Shown in pieces: positions 17,618 through 26,583 of a DNA stretch of 64,000 nucleotides (its first letter is position 1; every line of letters begins with the position of its first letter). The stretch comes from Coprococcus aceti (GTDB lineage Bacteria > Bacillota > Clostridia > Lachnospirales > Lachnospiraceae). The DNA is taken from assembly GCF_025567285.1 (NCBI RefSeq), contig NZ_JAOQJT010000003.1:62001-126000 (forward strand), given 5' to 3'. The notes under the pieces were generated by a model that saw only the letters and a list, made by a program, of their open reading frames with translations, searched no databases and was not told the DNA's origin. Position numbers and translations under genes: made by a program.

Positions 17618-17656
17618 AAGCTCAACGAGATGAAAGTTTCGTTGGGCTTTTTATTT
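17618..17656 (+). terminator. Leader terminator or attenuator before the 17673 gene
   Basis: AAGCTCAACGA (17618-17628) pairs with TCGTTGGGCTT (17639-17649), extendable inwards, with a T-rich tail. The ribosome site AAGGAGG (17658-17664) comes directly after it. It could end transcripts from the ABC operon, act as an attenuator for the promoter at 17563, or release a ~55-nt RNA. Confidence 0.7.
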
Positions 17657-17672
17657 TAAGGAGGAAATTATT

Positions 17673-18176
17673 ATGCCACAAAACAAATTACAGGAATTTG
17701 TATTCACAACAATCATGGCCATGTTCATGGTCTATGGAATGATCTGCTACAATGTAGCATTAAGCACAGGAGGTTTCACCAATCAGACATTTGTCATGGC
17801 ACTTCATGAGATGCCGATCATGTGGCCGATAGCTATTGTGCTTGAGCTTTTCGTGGTTGGAAAGCTTGCACCAATGCTTGCGTTCAAGATCGTGAGACCG
17901 ACTGACAGACCACAGGTGATAACCTTCATGATATCATTCTACATCTGCATAATGATGTGTCCAACCATGGGCCTTATAGCAACTGTTTTGTTCAAGGATT
18001 CACCAAGTGTTGGTACATTTATCCAGACATGGGGAATGAATCTCCCTGTTGCACTGCTCTGGCAGCTCTGCTATTGCGGACCGCTTGTGAGATTGATATT
18101 TAGAACTATATTTAAGAGACAGCTTGCGGGTTCTGGCTGTGTAGAGCCATCAAAAGAACCTCAGCCAGAGTCATAA
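17673..18176 (+). CDS. DUF2798-like four-helix membrane protein
   Basis: A 167-residue protein with four membrane segments arranged as two similar halves (about residues 8-30 with 45-66, and 85-107 with 120-140). Each half contains small conserved polar motifs, as in DUF2798-family proteins. A short hydrophilic tail follows. AAGGAGG precedes the ATG. No transport or catalytic motif is visible. The gene has its own promoter with a terminator inside the leader, so its expression is probably conditional. Confidence 0.75.
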   Translation: MPQNKLQEFVFTTIMAMFMVYGMICYNVALSTGGFTNQTFVMALHEMPIMWPIAIVLELFVVGKLAPMLAFKIVRPTDRPQVITFMISFYICIMMCPTMGLIATVLFKDSPSVGTFIQTWGMNLPVALLWQLCYCGPLVRLIFRTIFKRQLAGSGCVEPSKEPQPES

Positions 18177-18329
18177 TTCTCCGTTTTGGAGAGTTTTGCC
18201 TAAAGTATAGACAAAGGCTGGGCGAGGTGTTACAATCCGTTCAAAGCATAGGTTTCAAGTCGAAGGTTTCTATGAGTCCGAACGTAAGAAACGGACCATT
18301 CCAACGTATCTATAATTTGCGAATTTCTC

Positions 18330-18485
18330 ATGCTTTTATATCACATTTTTCATAAGAGCAGGAATAATATTCTGGCTGATTTTTTGAAGAAGAATAAGGC
18401 GGAGATTTTGCGTATGAATATATTTGAATATGATCAGGAAAAGCATATGAGGCAGACATATGAAGAAACGAGGGGCTGTGTATGA
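18330..18485 (+). pseudogene. C-terminal remnant of an Rpn-family nuclease/transposase-like gene
   Basis: A 51-codon open frame ends at TGA 18483-18485. Its sequence ADFLKKNKAEILRMNIFEYD followed by QEKHMRQTYEE matches my memory of the C-terminal tail of PD-(D/E)XK 'Rpn family' proteins, which are abundant in Lachnospiraceae. The catalytic N-terminal part is absent, and the upstream sequence to 18177 shows no continuation. It overlaps the start of the methyltransferase gene by four bases, so it may now serve mainly as that gene's leader. Confidence 0.6.
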
Positions 18486-20614
18486 GTGAGGAATACATAA
18501 CGCTGGATGGATTGTGTCAGCAGCTTTCAATATCGAGGGCAACGGGGCGGAACTGGCTCAGACTTGGGAAAATTGAATCACAGGGCATAGATACGGCCGG
18601 TCAGATGTATTTCACAGAGGAGTACGTAAGTAATCTGAAACAGTCACTGGAAACTGGCGAACGAAGGTCGCTCAGAAGCCGGCGGAATAAGCGGTATGTG
18701 TCCGGCAAAGGATTGTATGACAGATATGTGTCAGACATTTGCGAGAGTACAGACACAGTAAAAAGTCTGGTGGATAAGCTGGAGAGGCAGAATATATGTG
18801 TGACTGAGATGGTCATGAGAACTCTGCTGGCGGATTGTGCACTCAAGCTGCTGGTAAGCAGTGGTGAGATTACTGTTGACAGAGAAATATTCCCTGCATA
18901 TATAGATGGAAGCTTGACAATTGGTGTATGGAGTGCGCTGATCGATGATATAATTCAGGACAAAAAAGCAGCATTATCATGGGCAAATAATAACAAAAAT
19001 CTTATGGACACCAATTACTATTATCAAAAGGGGGAGGACGTACTTGGACTTCTCTATATGTCTATAAGAGATGCAGGCAGCCGGAAGGCGGCTGGTTCAT
19101 ATTATACGCCGACAAAGGTAGTAAGAACGCTGATAAGTGATGTGACCGGTGATATGGGAAGCAGAATATCTGAGGGCGGTAAGCGATTATTCGATCCATG
19201 TTGCGGAACCGGTAATTTCCTTATACAGCTTCCGGATGATATAGAACTAAATAATATATATGCGTGCGATATAGATGAACTCAGTGTACAGCTTGCGAGG
19301 TTCAATCTGGCACTTGGGAGATTGTCCGGAAGAAGACATGTCAATGTGGACGAAGCGATCTGGACAATATATGAGCACATAGAGCGCAGAGACTTCATTT
19401 CAGAATACAGGAATGATTCAGAATGTGGTGGGGATGATAAGAAGCTCTTGGCTGATCCGGGATATGACATCATCATCGGTAACCCGCCGTGGGGATATAC
19501 ATTTGACAGGGAGACACGGACATTACTCAGGAAAGCATACAGAACTGCAGCCGGAAGGGGCGTGGAGTCGTCTGATGTGTTCGTGGAGTGTGCGCTGAAG
19601 CTGTTGACAGATGAAGGAGTTCTTGCATTTGTGCTGCCGGAGGCATTGTTAGATGTACATAATCATAAGACGATCAGGGAGATCATAGCCGAATCGGCAA
19701 ATGTGAGCCGGGTGAGTTTCCTTGGCGATGCATTCTATGGTGTGCAATGTCCATCGTTGGTGCTGCAGCTTGAAAAGAGTTCTGATCCTGGACATAGCAA
19801 AGGTGCGGTGATCGAGAGAGACGGCAGAGAGTTTGTTGTAGGAACGGACAGGCCGCTTGGCAGTGAGAATTTTATGCTTAGGCTCACTGATGATGAGTAC
19901 AGGCTGCTTTGCAGAATAGAAAATACAGATAACTGTGAATTTCTGCGTGGACAGGCAGATTTTGCACTGGGAATAGTGACCGGGGATAATGCGAAATATG
20001 TGTCCACAGAATGCGGAGAGGGAATGGAGGCAGTGATAACCGGAGCAGATGTATACAGATACAGATGCGGAAAAACGGAAAAATATATGTATCCGGAACT
20101 TACCCTGTATCAGCAGGCGGCGCCGCTGGAGCTTTACCGGGCTCCGGAGAAACTGATCTACAGGTTTATCAACAGACAGCTTGTATTTGCATATGACGAC
20201 AGGCAGAGGCTTACGTTGAACAGTTGCAATGTGGTCATTCCACATATACCGGGACTTGATATGAGATATATCATGGCGATACTCAATTCAAGGGTGGCGC
20301 AGTACATATATGAGAAGCGGTACAACGCAGTGAAGGTTCTGAGATCCCATATAGAGAATATTCCTGTTCCAGTCGCAGACGAGGAGACACAGAGACGCAT
20401 AATCTCAAAGGCAGAAGAGCTTATGGCAGAAGAACTTATCACAGAAAGTTCTGTGAATTCAGAAATGCAGACGTACAAGACAGGTAAAGACCATTTGCAG
20501 CGATACAGGTTGTATGAAGAGATAGATGACATTGTTAGGAAGCTGTACTCAGTTACCGATGAAGAGTACGAGTTCATAAAGCAGTCTTTATCCGGTGACA
20601 AATATATGTTATAA
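18482..20614 (+). CDS. N6-adenine DNA methyltransferase with fused specificity region
   Basis: 710 residues. The N-terminus has a MerR-like helix-turn-helix (about 5-50), then a helical region. The methylase core has motif I DPCCGTGNF (about 238, AdoMet binding) and the catalytic NPPW (about 333). A C-terminal target-recognition region of TaqI/Eco57I type (about 450-650) ends in a helical tail. It methylates adenine N6 at a site that cannot be predicted here. No restriction nuclease gene or nuclease motif is adjacent, so it is probably an orphan or regulatory methylase. The ATG overlaps the Rpn remnant. Confidence 0.88.
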   Translation: MSEEYITLDGLCQQLSISRATGRNWLRLGKIESQGIDTAGQMYFTEEYVSNLKQSLETGERRSLRSRRNKRYVSGKGLYDRYVSDICESTDTVKSLVDKLERQNICVTEMVMRTLLADCALKLLVSSGEITVDREIFPAYIDGSLTIGVWSALIDDIIQDKKAALSWANNNKNLMDTNYYYQKGEDVLGLLYMSIRDAGSRKAAGSYYTPTKVVRTLISDVTGDMGSRISEGGKRLFDPCCGTGNFLIQLPDDIELNNIYACDIDELSVQLARFNLALGRLSGRRHVNVDEAIWTIYEHIERRDFISEYRNDSECGGDDKKLLADPGYDIIIGNPPWGYTFDRETRTLLRKAYRTAAGRGVESSDVFVECALKLLTDEGVLAFVLPEALLDVHNHKTIREIIAESANVSRVSFLGDAFYGVQCPSLVLQLEKSSDPGHSKGAVIERDGREFVVGTDRPLGSENFMLRLTDDEYRLLCRIENTDNCEFLRGQADFALGIVTGDNAKYVSTECGEGMEAVITGADVYRYRCGKTEKYMYPELTLYQQAAPLELYRAPEKLIYRFINRQLVFAYDDRQRLTLNSCNVVIPHIPGLDMRYIMAILNSRVAQYIYEKRYNAVKVLRSHIENIPVPVADEETQRRIISKAEELMAEELITESSVNSEMQTYKTGKDHLQRYRLYEEIDDIVRKLYSVTDEEYEFIKQSLSGDKYML

Positions 20615-20653
20615 AAATAATATACTTTAATTGATCAGGAAGAGGAAGAGACT

Positions 20654-21472
20654 ATGAATAATATACTGCTTATAAACGATATGGCTGGTTATGGCAAGGT
20701 TGCACTGTCAGCGATGATACCGATAATGTCCAACATGAAATTCCAGGTGTACAACCTTCCGACGGCACTCGTGTCAAATACACTGGACTACGGGAAGTTC
20801 GATATACTTGAGACGACCGGATATATGAAGAACAGCATGAGAGTGTGGGGTGAGCTTGGATTTACATTTGACACCATAGCAACCGGATTTCTTGTATCGG
20901 AGGAACAGACCAGGCTTGTGGCTGAGTTCTGTGAGAAGAAGAAAGACCAGGGTGCGTTTATATTTGTCGATCCGATCATGGGCGATGACGGAATCCTGTA
21001 CAACGGTGTTACGGAGAATACGGTTGGCTATATGAGACAGATGTGCAAAGTGGCGGATCTCATAGTGCCAAACTGCACAGAAGCAGCATTTCTTGCCAGC
21101 AAATACACTGACAAGAGGATACTGACCATGGCGGAGGCCGAAGATCTGGCACATACGCTTCACGGATATGGAGCAAAGACCGTAGTTATTACCAGCGTGA
21201 ATATAGATGGACAGACAAGCACTCTCCTGTTGGATGGCGAGACAGACAAAATGAACGTGTTCCCATATACAGAGATTCCTGTGAGATTTCCGGGAACCGG
21301 TGATATATTCTCTGCTGTGCTTATCGGAAAGTACAGAGGCGGACACAGCATAGAAGACAGTGTGCAGTTAGCCATGAAAGTGGTGGAGAAGCTTATAGCC
21401 TTGAACAAGGACAATGTTGACAAGTACAAGGGAATCCCTCTTGAACAGTACATAGAGGTGATAACGGAATGA
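20654..21472 (+). CDS. Pyridoxal/pyridoxamine kinase (PfkB/ThiD-like fold)
   Basis: A 272-residue ribokinase-superfamily enzyme expected to phosphorylate pyridoxal, pyridoxamine or a related pyrimidine for B6 salvage. It has the N-terminal INDMAGYGKVALSAMIPI block, the FVDPIMGDDG substrate loop and the GTGD anion-hole motif (RFPGTGDIFSA). GAAGAGGAAGAG precedes the ATG. A second gene of the same family lies on the minus strand at 30301-31128. The stop codon overlaps the start of the next gene (ATGA), so the two are translationally coupled. Confidence 0.88.
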   Translation: MNNILLINDMAGYGKVALSAMIPIMSNMKFQVYNLPTALVSNTLDYGKFDILETTGYMKNSMRVWGELGFTFDTIATGFLVSEEQTRLVAEFCEKKKDQGAFIFVDPIMGDDGILYNGVTENTVGYMRQMCKVADLIVPNCTEAAFLASKYTDKRILTMAEAEDLAHTLHGYGAKTVVITSVNIDGQTSTLLLDGETDKMNVFPYTEIPVRFPGTGDIFSAVLIGKYRGGHSIEDSVQLAMKVVEKLIALNKDNVDKYKGIPLEQYIEVITE

Positions 21473-21747
21473 GCAGACCGCAGATCAAGATAACACTCAT
21501 AGACCGCAAAGGCCCTCACGGCTGCCACAGGGGGCATAAGATAGGTGACAGCTACGATTTTGATACTGAGCGAGGGCAGCTCTGTCCCATGGCCATGCAT
21601 GTGGCATTTCCATATGTGGATATTCTTAGATATGGTGGAACCATCCCGGGAAATGAGCCGGGAACTGCAATGTTCTGTTGTCCTGATGTGGACACGATCA
21701 ATGTGTTCAGGATAGAGGTTGTCCAGCCTGAGCAGGATAAGAATTGA
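21469..21747 (+). CDS. TIGR04076-type small protein
   Basis: A 92-residue soluble protein with conserved Cys residues (HGCHRGH, QLCPMA, FCCPD), the size and layout I associate with TIGR04076 family proteins of unknown function. Cys/His spacing could allow metal binding, but that is inference. It starts four bases inside the kinase gene (ATGA overlap), which suggests it works with or is co-produced with the B6-type kinase. Confidence 0.75.
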   Translation: MSRPQIKITLIDRKGPHGCHRGHKIGDSYDFDTERGQLCPMAMHVAFPYVDILRYGGTIPGNEPGTAMFCCPDVDTINVFRIEVVQPEQDKN

Positions 21748-21867
21748 CAAATAAACGGCAAAGAGACAGCTAAAGAAGCGGTGTATCGGAAGAAAAAAAC
21801 TCCCTTATATAATATAATACATGGTAAGTAAGACAGATGTATTTATCAAGTATGGGAGGTGGCACAT

Positions 21868-22287
21868 ATGGCAGGATGCAGAGCGCATTACAATATATAT
21901 GCATGGATAATTGCTGTGGTTATGTGCGTCTCATATCTTGGAGTTTGTGGGCTTTACAACCCGAATGTCAGGAATTATTCTGCGCATTCGGTATCATTGC
22001 TTGGTGAGAGTCGGGGAATAGACGCCGGGAACAACGATGTGCTCATGGTTGACAGTTCTGCGGGGCTTGTGATCCAGACAAGAAACATACGGACTGGAAA
22101 TTCAGAAGAATCCATAGACGATACATGGATGCTGTCGGCGGTTCTTGCGGCATTGCTGTTGAGTCTGATATTCTGTGTATGTGCATCTGCAGGCAGATAT
22201 CCCGAGATGACAAACAGCCGCAGATGGATACTCCTGGAATATATACATAGGTCAGACGGGAAGAAACGCACCTTCATTGGGAATTAA
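21868..22287 (+). CDS. Small membrane protein with an extracytoplasmic loop
   Basis: A 139-residue protein with two membrane segments (about residues 10-30 and 88-110) enclosing a ~55-residue hydrophilic, probably external loop, and a basic cytoplasmic tail. GGGAGG (21854-21859) fits the ATG at 21868, whereas the in-frame GTG at 21859 overlaps that ribosome site. No family recognised. Confidence 0.6.
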   Translation: MAGCRAHYNIYAWIIAVVMCVSYLGVCGLYNPNVRNYSAHSVSLLGESRGIDAGNNDVLMVDSSAGLVIQTRNIRTGNSEESIDDTWMLSAVLAALLLSLIFCVCASAGRYPEMTNSRRWILLEYIHRSDGKKRTFIGN

Positions 22288-22322
22288 ATGTAATAGAGAT
22301 TACCAGTGAAGGAGAGATAATT

Positions 22323-22484
22323 ATGGCAATGGATATATTGGCTTATACATTTGGGGTTATAGCACTTGTAGCAGCAATCAAATGCTTTGTGGATGAAAAC
22401 TGGGGTGAGAAGATGCACCGTGAATCAGAGGATATCACGGCTCCAGATGCAAAAGACATGACTCAGGATAAGAAGGCAGCTTAG
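22323..22484 (+). CDS. 53-residue single-pass membrane peptide
   Basis: This small gene has a strong GAAGGAGAG ribosome site and an ATG at 22323. A hydrophobic N-terminal helix (about residues 5-20) is followed by a charged tail ending in KKAA. It is 35 bases downstream of the preceding membrane protein gene in the same direction and just upstream of a strong terminator, so both probably belong to one transcript. The function is unknown. Confidence 0.65.
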   Translation: MAMDILAYTFGVIALVAAIKCFVDENWGEKMHRESEDITAPDAKDMTQDKKAA

Positions 22485-22529
22485 ATGATAAGCAGTTTAA
22501 CCAGACAATAAAATAGAGAGAGAATTATT

Positions 22530-22570
22530 GATCCCACAGATATTATTATGGATATCTGTGGGATCATTTT
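22530..22570. terminator. Bidirectional terminator between convergent genes
   Basis: A perfect 14-bp stem (22530-22543 with 22552-22565) and an 8-base loop, followed by a T-rich run on the plus strand. It separates the 53-residue gene from the convergent MATE gene, whose stop codon is at its edge. Confidence 0.9.
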
Positions 22571-23931
22571 TATTTTTTCATCCGGTTAAGCTCCGGTATT
22601 ACGGTTAACAGCATTGTGAAAAAGCATGCGCTTCCTCCGAGTATATTTGATATAGGTTCAGCCATGAATACGCCATTTGTTCCGAGATGGAAAGCATACG
22701 GCAGCAGGTATGTAAGAGGGACTACGATGATCGCCTTTCTGAGCAGAGAGAAGAAAATCGCCTGCTTTTTCTTGTTCAGCGATTTGAAAGTAGTCTGGCC
22801 GATATACTGAAGCAGCATAAATGCAAATGCAGCGAAATATATTTTGAGAGCCGGGATGGAGTCACTTATAAGTGAACTGTCGGAGCTGAATACAGATATA
22901 AGTGCTCCCGGAGCAATCAGGATGATTCCCCATGCTATGACCATATATATCACTGCAAGCAGAGACATGATGGCTATGGATTTTTTGACATGATCGGGCT
23001 TTCTGGCTCCATAATTGTAGCTGATGACTGGGGAAGCACCTTCGGCTATTGACCAGATAGGAGTTTCGACGATCTGTCTGACGCTTGACACGATGGTCAT
23101 GACTGACACATAGACATCGCCTCCGGTACGTGACAGGACACTGTTACAGCATATTGATACAAGGCTGTTTGTGAGCTGCATCACAAATCCAGCGGTTCCC
23201 AGACTGACAATATCCTTTGCATATGTCACACACTCCCTGAATTGTCCCAATGAAAGCAGCTTTACCTGCAATTCGGCTTTGTTCTTCAGAAAGTAGAGGA
23301 CAAAAGCGGCAGACATGATCTGCGATATCACGGTGGCTATGGCCGCACCTCTGACGCCGAGATGTAGGACAAATATAAATACGGGATCGAGAATACAGTT
23401 GGCGGCAGCACCGACGGCCACTGTCAGCATACCTGTTACAGAATATCCCTGTGCATTGATGAATGGGTTCATGCCTGTTGATACCATGGATGGCAGAGTG
23501 CCAAGCAGATATATCATCATATATGGGTACGCATATGTGAGTGCGCTTTTCGATGCTCCGAACAGGACCAACAGCGGTCTTGCAAATATCATACCGACAG
23601 CCATGAGAATAATGGCAGCACCACATAACATAGTGAAGGCTGTATTCATTATGGTATCTGCGGTTTTATCATCCCCCATCCCTCTTCTGATTGAGAACAG
23701 AGGGGAACCGCCACTGCCAAACAGATTGCTGAAGGCAGTGATTATGATGGTGATCGGGAAACAGAGACCGACTCCGCCGAGAGCAGCGGTGCCCACATCA
23801 GGTATTCTTGCTATGTAGATCCGGTCGATCACGTTGTACAGAAGACTTATGAGCTGAGCCACTAGCATAGGCATGGCCACACCGAGTATATTTTGAGTTA
23901 TCTTTCCATTTTCAAAGTTTACTCTTTTCAT
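22570..23931 (-). CDS. MATE-family multidrug/metabolite exporter
   Basis: 453 residues, twelve predicted membrane helices, with the NorM/DinF-like duplicated six-helix architecture (N-terminal ILGVAMPMLVAQL, centre near residue 230, GAPVISYNYGARKP-type motif). These carriers expel cationic compounds using Na+ or H+ gradients. Two ATGs are in frame; the one at 23931 has AAGGA at proper distance, while the one at 23940 abuts it. A minus-strand promoter lies 45 bases upstream. A second MATE gene is at 27256. Confidence 0.92.
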   Translation of the reverse strand: MKRVNFENGKITQNILGVAMPMLVAQLISLLYNVIDRIYIARIPDVGTAALGGVGLCFPITIIITAFSNLFGSGGSPLFSIRRGMGDDKTADTIMNTAFTMLCGAAIILMAVGMIFARPLLVLFGASKSALTYAYPYMMIYLLGTLPSMVSTGMNPFINAQGYSVTGMLTVAVGAAANCILDPVFIFVLHLGVRGAAIATVISQIMSAAFVLYFLKNKAELQVKLLSLGQFRECVTYAKDIVSLGTAGFVMQLTNSLVSICCNSVLSRTGGDVYVSVMTIVSSVRQIVETPIWSIAEGASPVISYNYGARKPDHVKKSIAIMSLLAVIYMVIAWGIILIAPGALISVFSSDSSLISDSIPALKIYFAAFAFMLLQYIGQTTFKSLNKKKQAIFFSLLRKAIIVVPLTYLLPYAFHLGTNGVFMAEPISNILGGSACFFTMLLTVIPELNRMKK

Positions 23932-23974
23932 AGATTTCATTCCTTACAAAATGTATTGAATAGTTTACTTTCAT

Positions 23975-24003
23975 ATAATAGAACTGCAGTTAAAAATAAT
24001 CAA
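23975..24003 (-). promoter_or_regulatory. Promoter for the minus-strand MATE gene
   Basis: Read on the minus strand: TTGATT (24003-23998), 17 bases, TATTAT (23980-23975), about 45 bases before the start codon. Confidence 0.6.
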
Positions 24004-24087
24004 TAGACGTATATGGGGGTGTGTTATAGATATGAAACTACCTTCTCAATCATATTTTGTTTAAAGTGATTAAAAAATAATTAATAT

Positions 24088-24131
24088 TTAACTAAATTAA
24101 GTTTGACTATTAGGTAGAGCTTAACTAATAT
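24088..24131 (+). promoter_or_regulatory. Promoter of the esterase pair with two direct repeats
   Basis: TTGACT (24103-24108), 17 bases, TAATAT (24126-24131). Two copies of TTAACTAA, at 24088-24095 and 24121-24128, are 33 bases apart (about three helical turns) and bracket the -35 box; the second overlaps the -10 box. They are candidate sites for a carbohydrate-responsive regulator. Confidence 0.5.
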
Positions 24132-24186
24132 GAAAACAGAAATGTATAATGTATATAGAACAAATGGAATGACAGGAGACAATATT

Positions 24187-25233
24187 ATGAAGATCAAGCC
24201 AAATGATGTTATGATCAGGTATACAGGACGTATTGACTGGACAGATGCGGAGAAGCCGGTGTGGGTATATCCTTGTACATCTGCGGAGATGAAATTTACG
24301 GGCAATACTCTTAAGATAAAGGTGTCCAACAGGAATAACTACTGGGACAATTATCTTGGATGTATAATCGACCAGTCGCAGAGAAGTTATCTTTTAAATA
24401 AAGAGGGAATTACAGAACTTGATATAGTTGTTCCGGATAACGATACAAATGAACATTGTGTACTGTTCTTCAAGAGACAGGATGCATGCCATGAGGTAAC
24501 AATACTTGAGTATGAGATTGGAGATGGGGAGAGACTTCTTCCTTTGAAACCGCTGTCAGGCAGGCGAATAGAGGTGTATGGAGACTCGGTGTCAGCGGGC
24601 GAGGTATCGGAGGCTGTCGACTGCGTTGGAAAGGAAGACCCAGTACACAATGGCGGTTATTCAAACAGCTGGTATTCGTATGCGTGGATTACTGCAAGAA
24701 AGCTGAAAGCACAGATTCATGACATAGCCCAGGGAGGGATAGCTCTCATGGACAGGATAGGATGGTTCCAAGAGCCGAATCAGATTGGCATGGAAAGTGT
24801 GTGGGATAAGGTTCACTACAACCCTACATTTGGTCCGGTGACACAGTGGGATTTCTCCCAGTACACACCTCAGGTTGTTATAGTTGCTATAGGGCAGAAT
24901 GACAACCATCCGTATGATTTTATGAAAAATGACTATAACGGCAGGCAGGCGGAAACGTGGCGTGACCACTACATGAAATTTCTGGGAAAACTCAGGAAGA
25001 CATATCCGGATGCACACATAATCTGCTGTACCACACTTCTCTGCCACGACTGTTCATGGGACAAGGCTATAGGTGAAGTGGTTGACAATATGAATGATAA
25101 AATGATAACTCATTACGTATATGGAAGAAACGGATTCGGCACGCCAGGACATTTGAGGATACCAGAGGCGTGTGAGATGGCAACGGAGCTGGCCGAATAT
25201 ATAGAAGGTCTCGAAATTGAGGGGTGGAATTAA
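24187..25233 (+). CDS. CE2-like SGNH carbohydrate acetylesterase
   Basis: 348 residues: an N-terminal beta-sandwich domain (about 1-120) followed by an SGNH hydrolase domain with the nucleophile motif GDSVSAGE (about 133) and the GQND block. This two-domain order is that of carbohydrate esterase family 2, which removes acetyl groups from plant polysaccharides. No signal peptide is visible, so it likely acts on oligosaccharides inside the cell. The ATG at 24187 has AGGAGA and is preferred over an in-frame ATG at 24130. It is followed by a second SGNH esterase gene. Confidence 0.8.
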   Translation: MKIKPNDVMIRYTGRIDWTDAEKPVWVYPCTSAEMKFTGNTLKIKVSNRNNYWDNYLGCIIDQSQRSYLLNKEGITELDIVVPDNDTNEHCVLFFKRQDACHEVTILEYEIGDGERLLPLKPLSGRRIEVYGDSVSAGEVSEAVDCVGKEDPVHNGGYSNSWYSYAWITARKLKAQIHDIAQGGIALMDRIGWFQEPNQIGMESVWDKVHYNPTFGPVTQWDFSQYTPQVVIVAIGQNDNHPYDFMKNDYNGRQAETWRDHYMKFLGKLRKTYPDAHIICCTTLLCHDCSWDKAIGEVVDNMNDKMITHYVYGRNGFGTPGHLRIPEACEMATELAEYIEGLEIEGWN

Positions 25234-25301
25234 ATTATATCCTAACTTAGAGGTAATATAGGATTATTAATGAGCTGATGATCAAATGGGGAGGTTAAAC
25301 C

Positions 25302-26456
25302 ATGGAAAATTATGATCTTGAAAGAATAAAATCAGTTATACAGCGCGCCCAGAGTGGACAGGAACTTACAATAGGGTTCCTTGGCGGTTCGATAACGCAG
25401 GGAAGTTTGGCGACGGAGCATGAAAATACTTATGCATACAGGGTATACAAGTGGTGGTGTGATACATTTCCACAGGCAAAGTTCAATTATGTGAATGGCG
25501 GAATAGGCGGCACAGACTCATACTATGGTGTGTCCAGAGCTGTGACTGATGTGCTCATGTACCAGCCGGACTTTGTGGTTGTGGATTTCAGTGTAAATGA
25601 TGTGGATAACATATACTGTGAAGAGACCTTTGAAGGTGTGCTGAGAAAATTGCTTTGCTGGTCATCAAGACCGGCGGTGGTGGTGCTCAATAACGTTTTC
25701 TACGACACGGGTGTAAGCACCCAGGATATTCACAACAGACTTGCAGATCACTATGGAGTGCCACATGTGAGCGTGCACGACACCATATACAGGCGGATGA
25801 AGGCGGGAGAATATAACAGGATCGACATAACCCCGGATGGACTTCATCCAAATGATAAGGGACATGGTCTGGTAGCCGGTGAGATAACAAAGTTTCTTGA
25901 GAGAATTATGGATGATCTCATACAAGATGAGAATTTGACTGATGACTCAAATACGGATGCCGCAGATGCTGGCGCGGACACAGAGAATGATATCCAGGAC
26001 GAATCAGCCTGCTCATGTGTACTTCCGGCACCTGTGACCGCAAATGCTTATGAGTATGCAAAGAGGCTTACCATACGCGAGATATGTCCTAAGCTTTCAG
26101 GGTTCAGGGCTGATACTCATGAGAAGATGGGACACCTTGATCATTTCAAGAATGGATGGATCGGAGAAAATGCCGGTGATAGCATAATATTTGAACTTGA
26201 GGGCAACTGCATAGGAATACAGTACAGAAAGACCATATCAAGACCTGCTGTCAGGGCTCAGGCTGTGCTTGATGGAGATGTCGAGCATCCGGTTTTATTG
26301 GATGGCAATTTTGATGAGGACTGGGGTGACTGTCTGTATATAGAGCCTGTGCTTCATCATGGTGAGAAGAAGAAACACACACTTGAGATAACGGTTCTTG
26401 ATGATGAGAGTGTGGGTACAACACCATTCTATCTTATGTCCATAATAGTTGCATGA
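25302..26456 (+). CDS. CE17-like SGNH acetylesterase with a C-terminal beta domain
   Basis: 384 residues: an SGNH domain first (nucleophile GGSITQG about 28, GGIGGTDS, and Asp-His in DGLHPNDKGH about 180), then an acidic linker (about 205-235) and a C-terminal jelly-roll-like domain (about 245-384). This arrangement resembles CE17 mannan acetylesterases described from Roseburia. It has no signal peptide, so it is probably cytoplasmic. GGGGAGG precedes the ATG. Pairing with a CE2-like gene suggests joint removal of acetyl groups at different positions of the same oligosaccharide (inference). Confidence 0.75.
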   Translation: MENYDLERIKSVIQRAQSGQELTIGFLGGSITQGSLATEHENTYAYRVYKWWCDTFPQAKFNYVNGGIGGTDSYYGVSRAVTDVLMYQPDFVVVDFSVNDVDNIYCEETFEGVLRKLLCWSSRPAVVVLNNVFYDTGVSTQDIHNRLADHYGVPHVSVHDTIYRRMKAGEYNRIDITPDGLHPNDKGHGLVAGEITKFLERIMDDLIQDENLTDDSNTDAADAGADTENDIQDESACSCVLPAPVTANAYEYAKRLTIREICPKLSGFRADTHEKMGHLDHFKNGWIGENAGDSIIFELEGNCIGIQYRKTISRPAVRAQAVLDGDVEHPVLLDGNFDEDWGDCLYIEPVLHHGEKKKHTLEITVLDDESVGTTPFYLMSIIVA

Positions 26457-26538
26457 TAAGTATGCGATTAAGAGAATGACAATGTTCAGATTGGCATAGA
26501 TATTTGAAGAATTAAATTAAAATAAATAATATTGTGTA

Positions 26539-26567
26539 TTGCAATATTGGGGATAGAGGACTATTAT
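26539..26567 (+). promoter_or_regulatory. Promoter of the cyanase gene
   Basis: TTGCAA (26539-26544), 17 bases, TATTAT (26562-26567). The hexamers and spacing are identical to those at 17563-17591. The predicted start near 26574 is upstream of a terminator hairpin. Confidence 0.65.
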
Positions 26568-26583
26568 TAGCTCAGATGTACAA

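Noticed and set aside
19649..20245. Minus-strand frame within the methyltransferase gene
   Set aside because: Shadow of the coding strand; composition is Cys/His/Tyr-rich, as expected for antisense translation.
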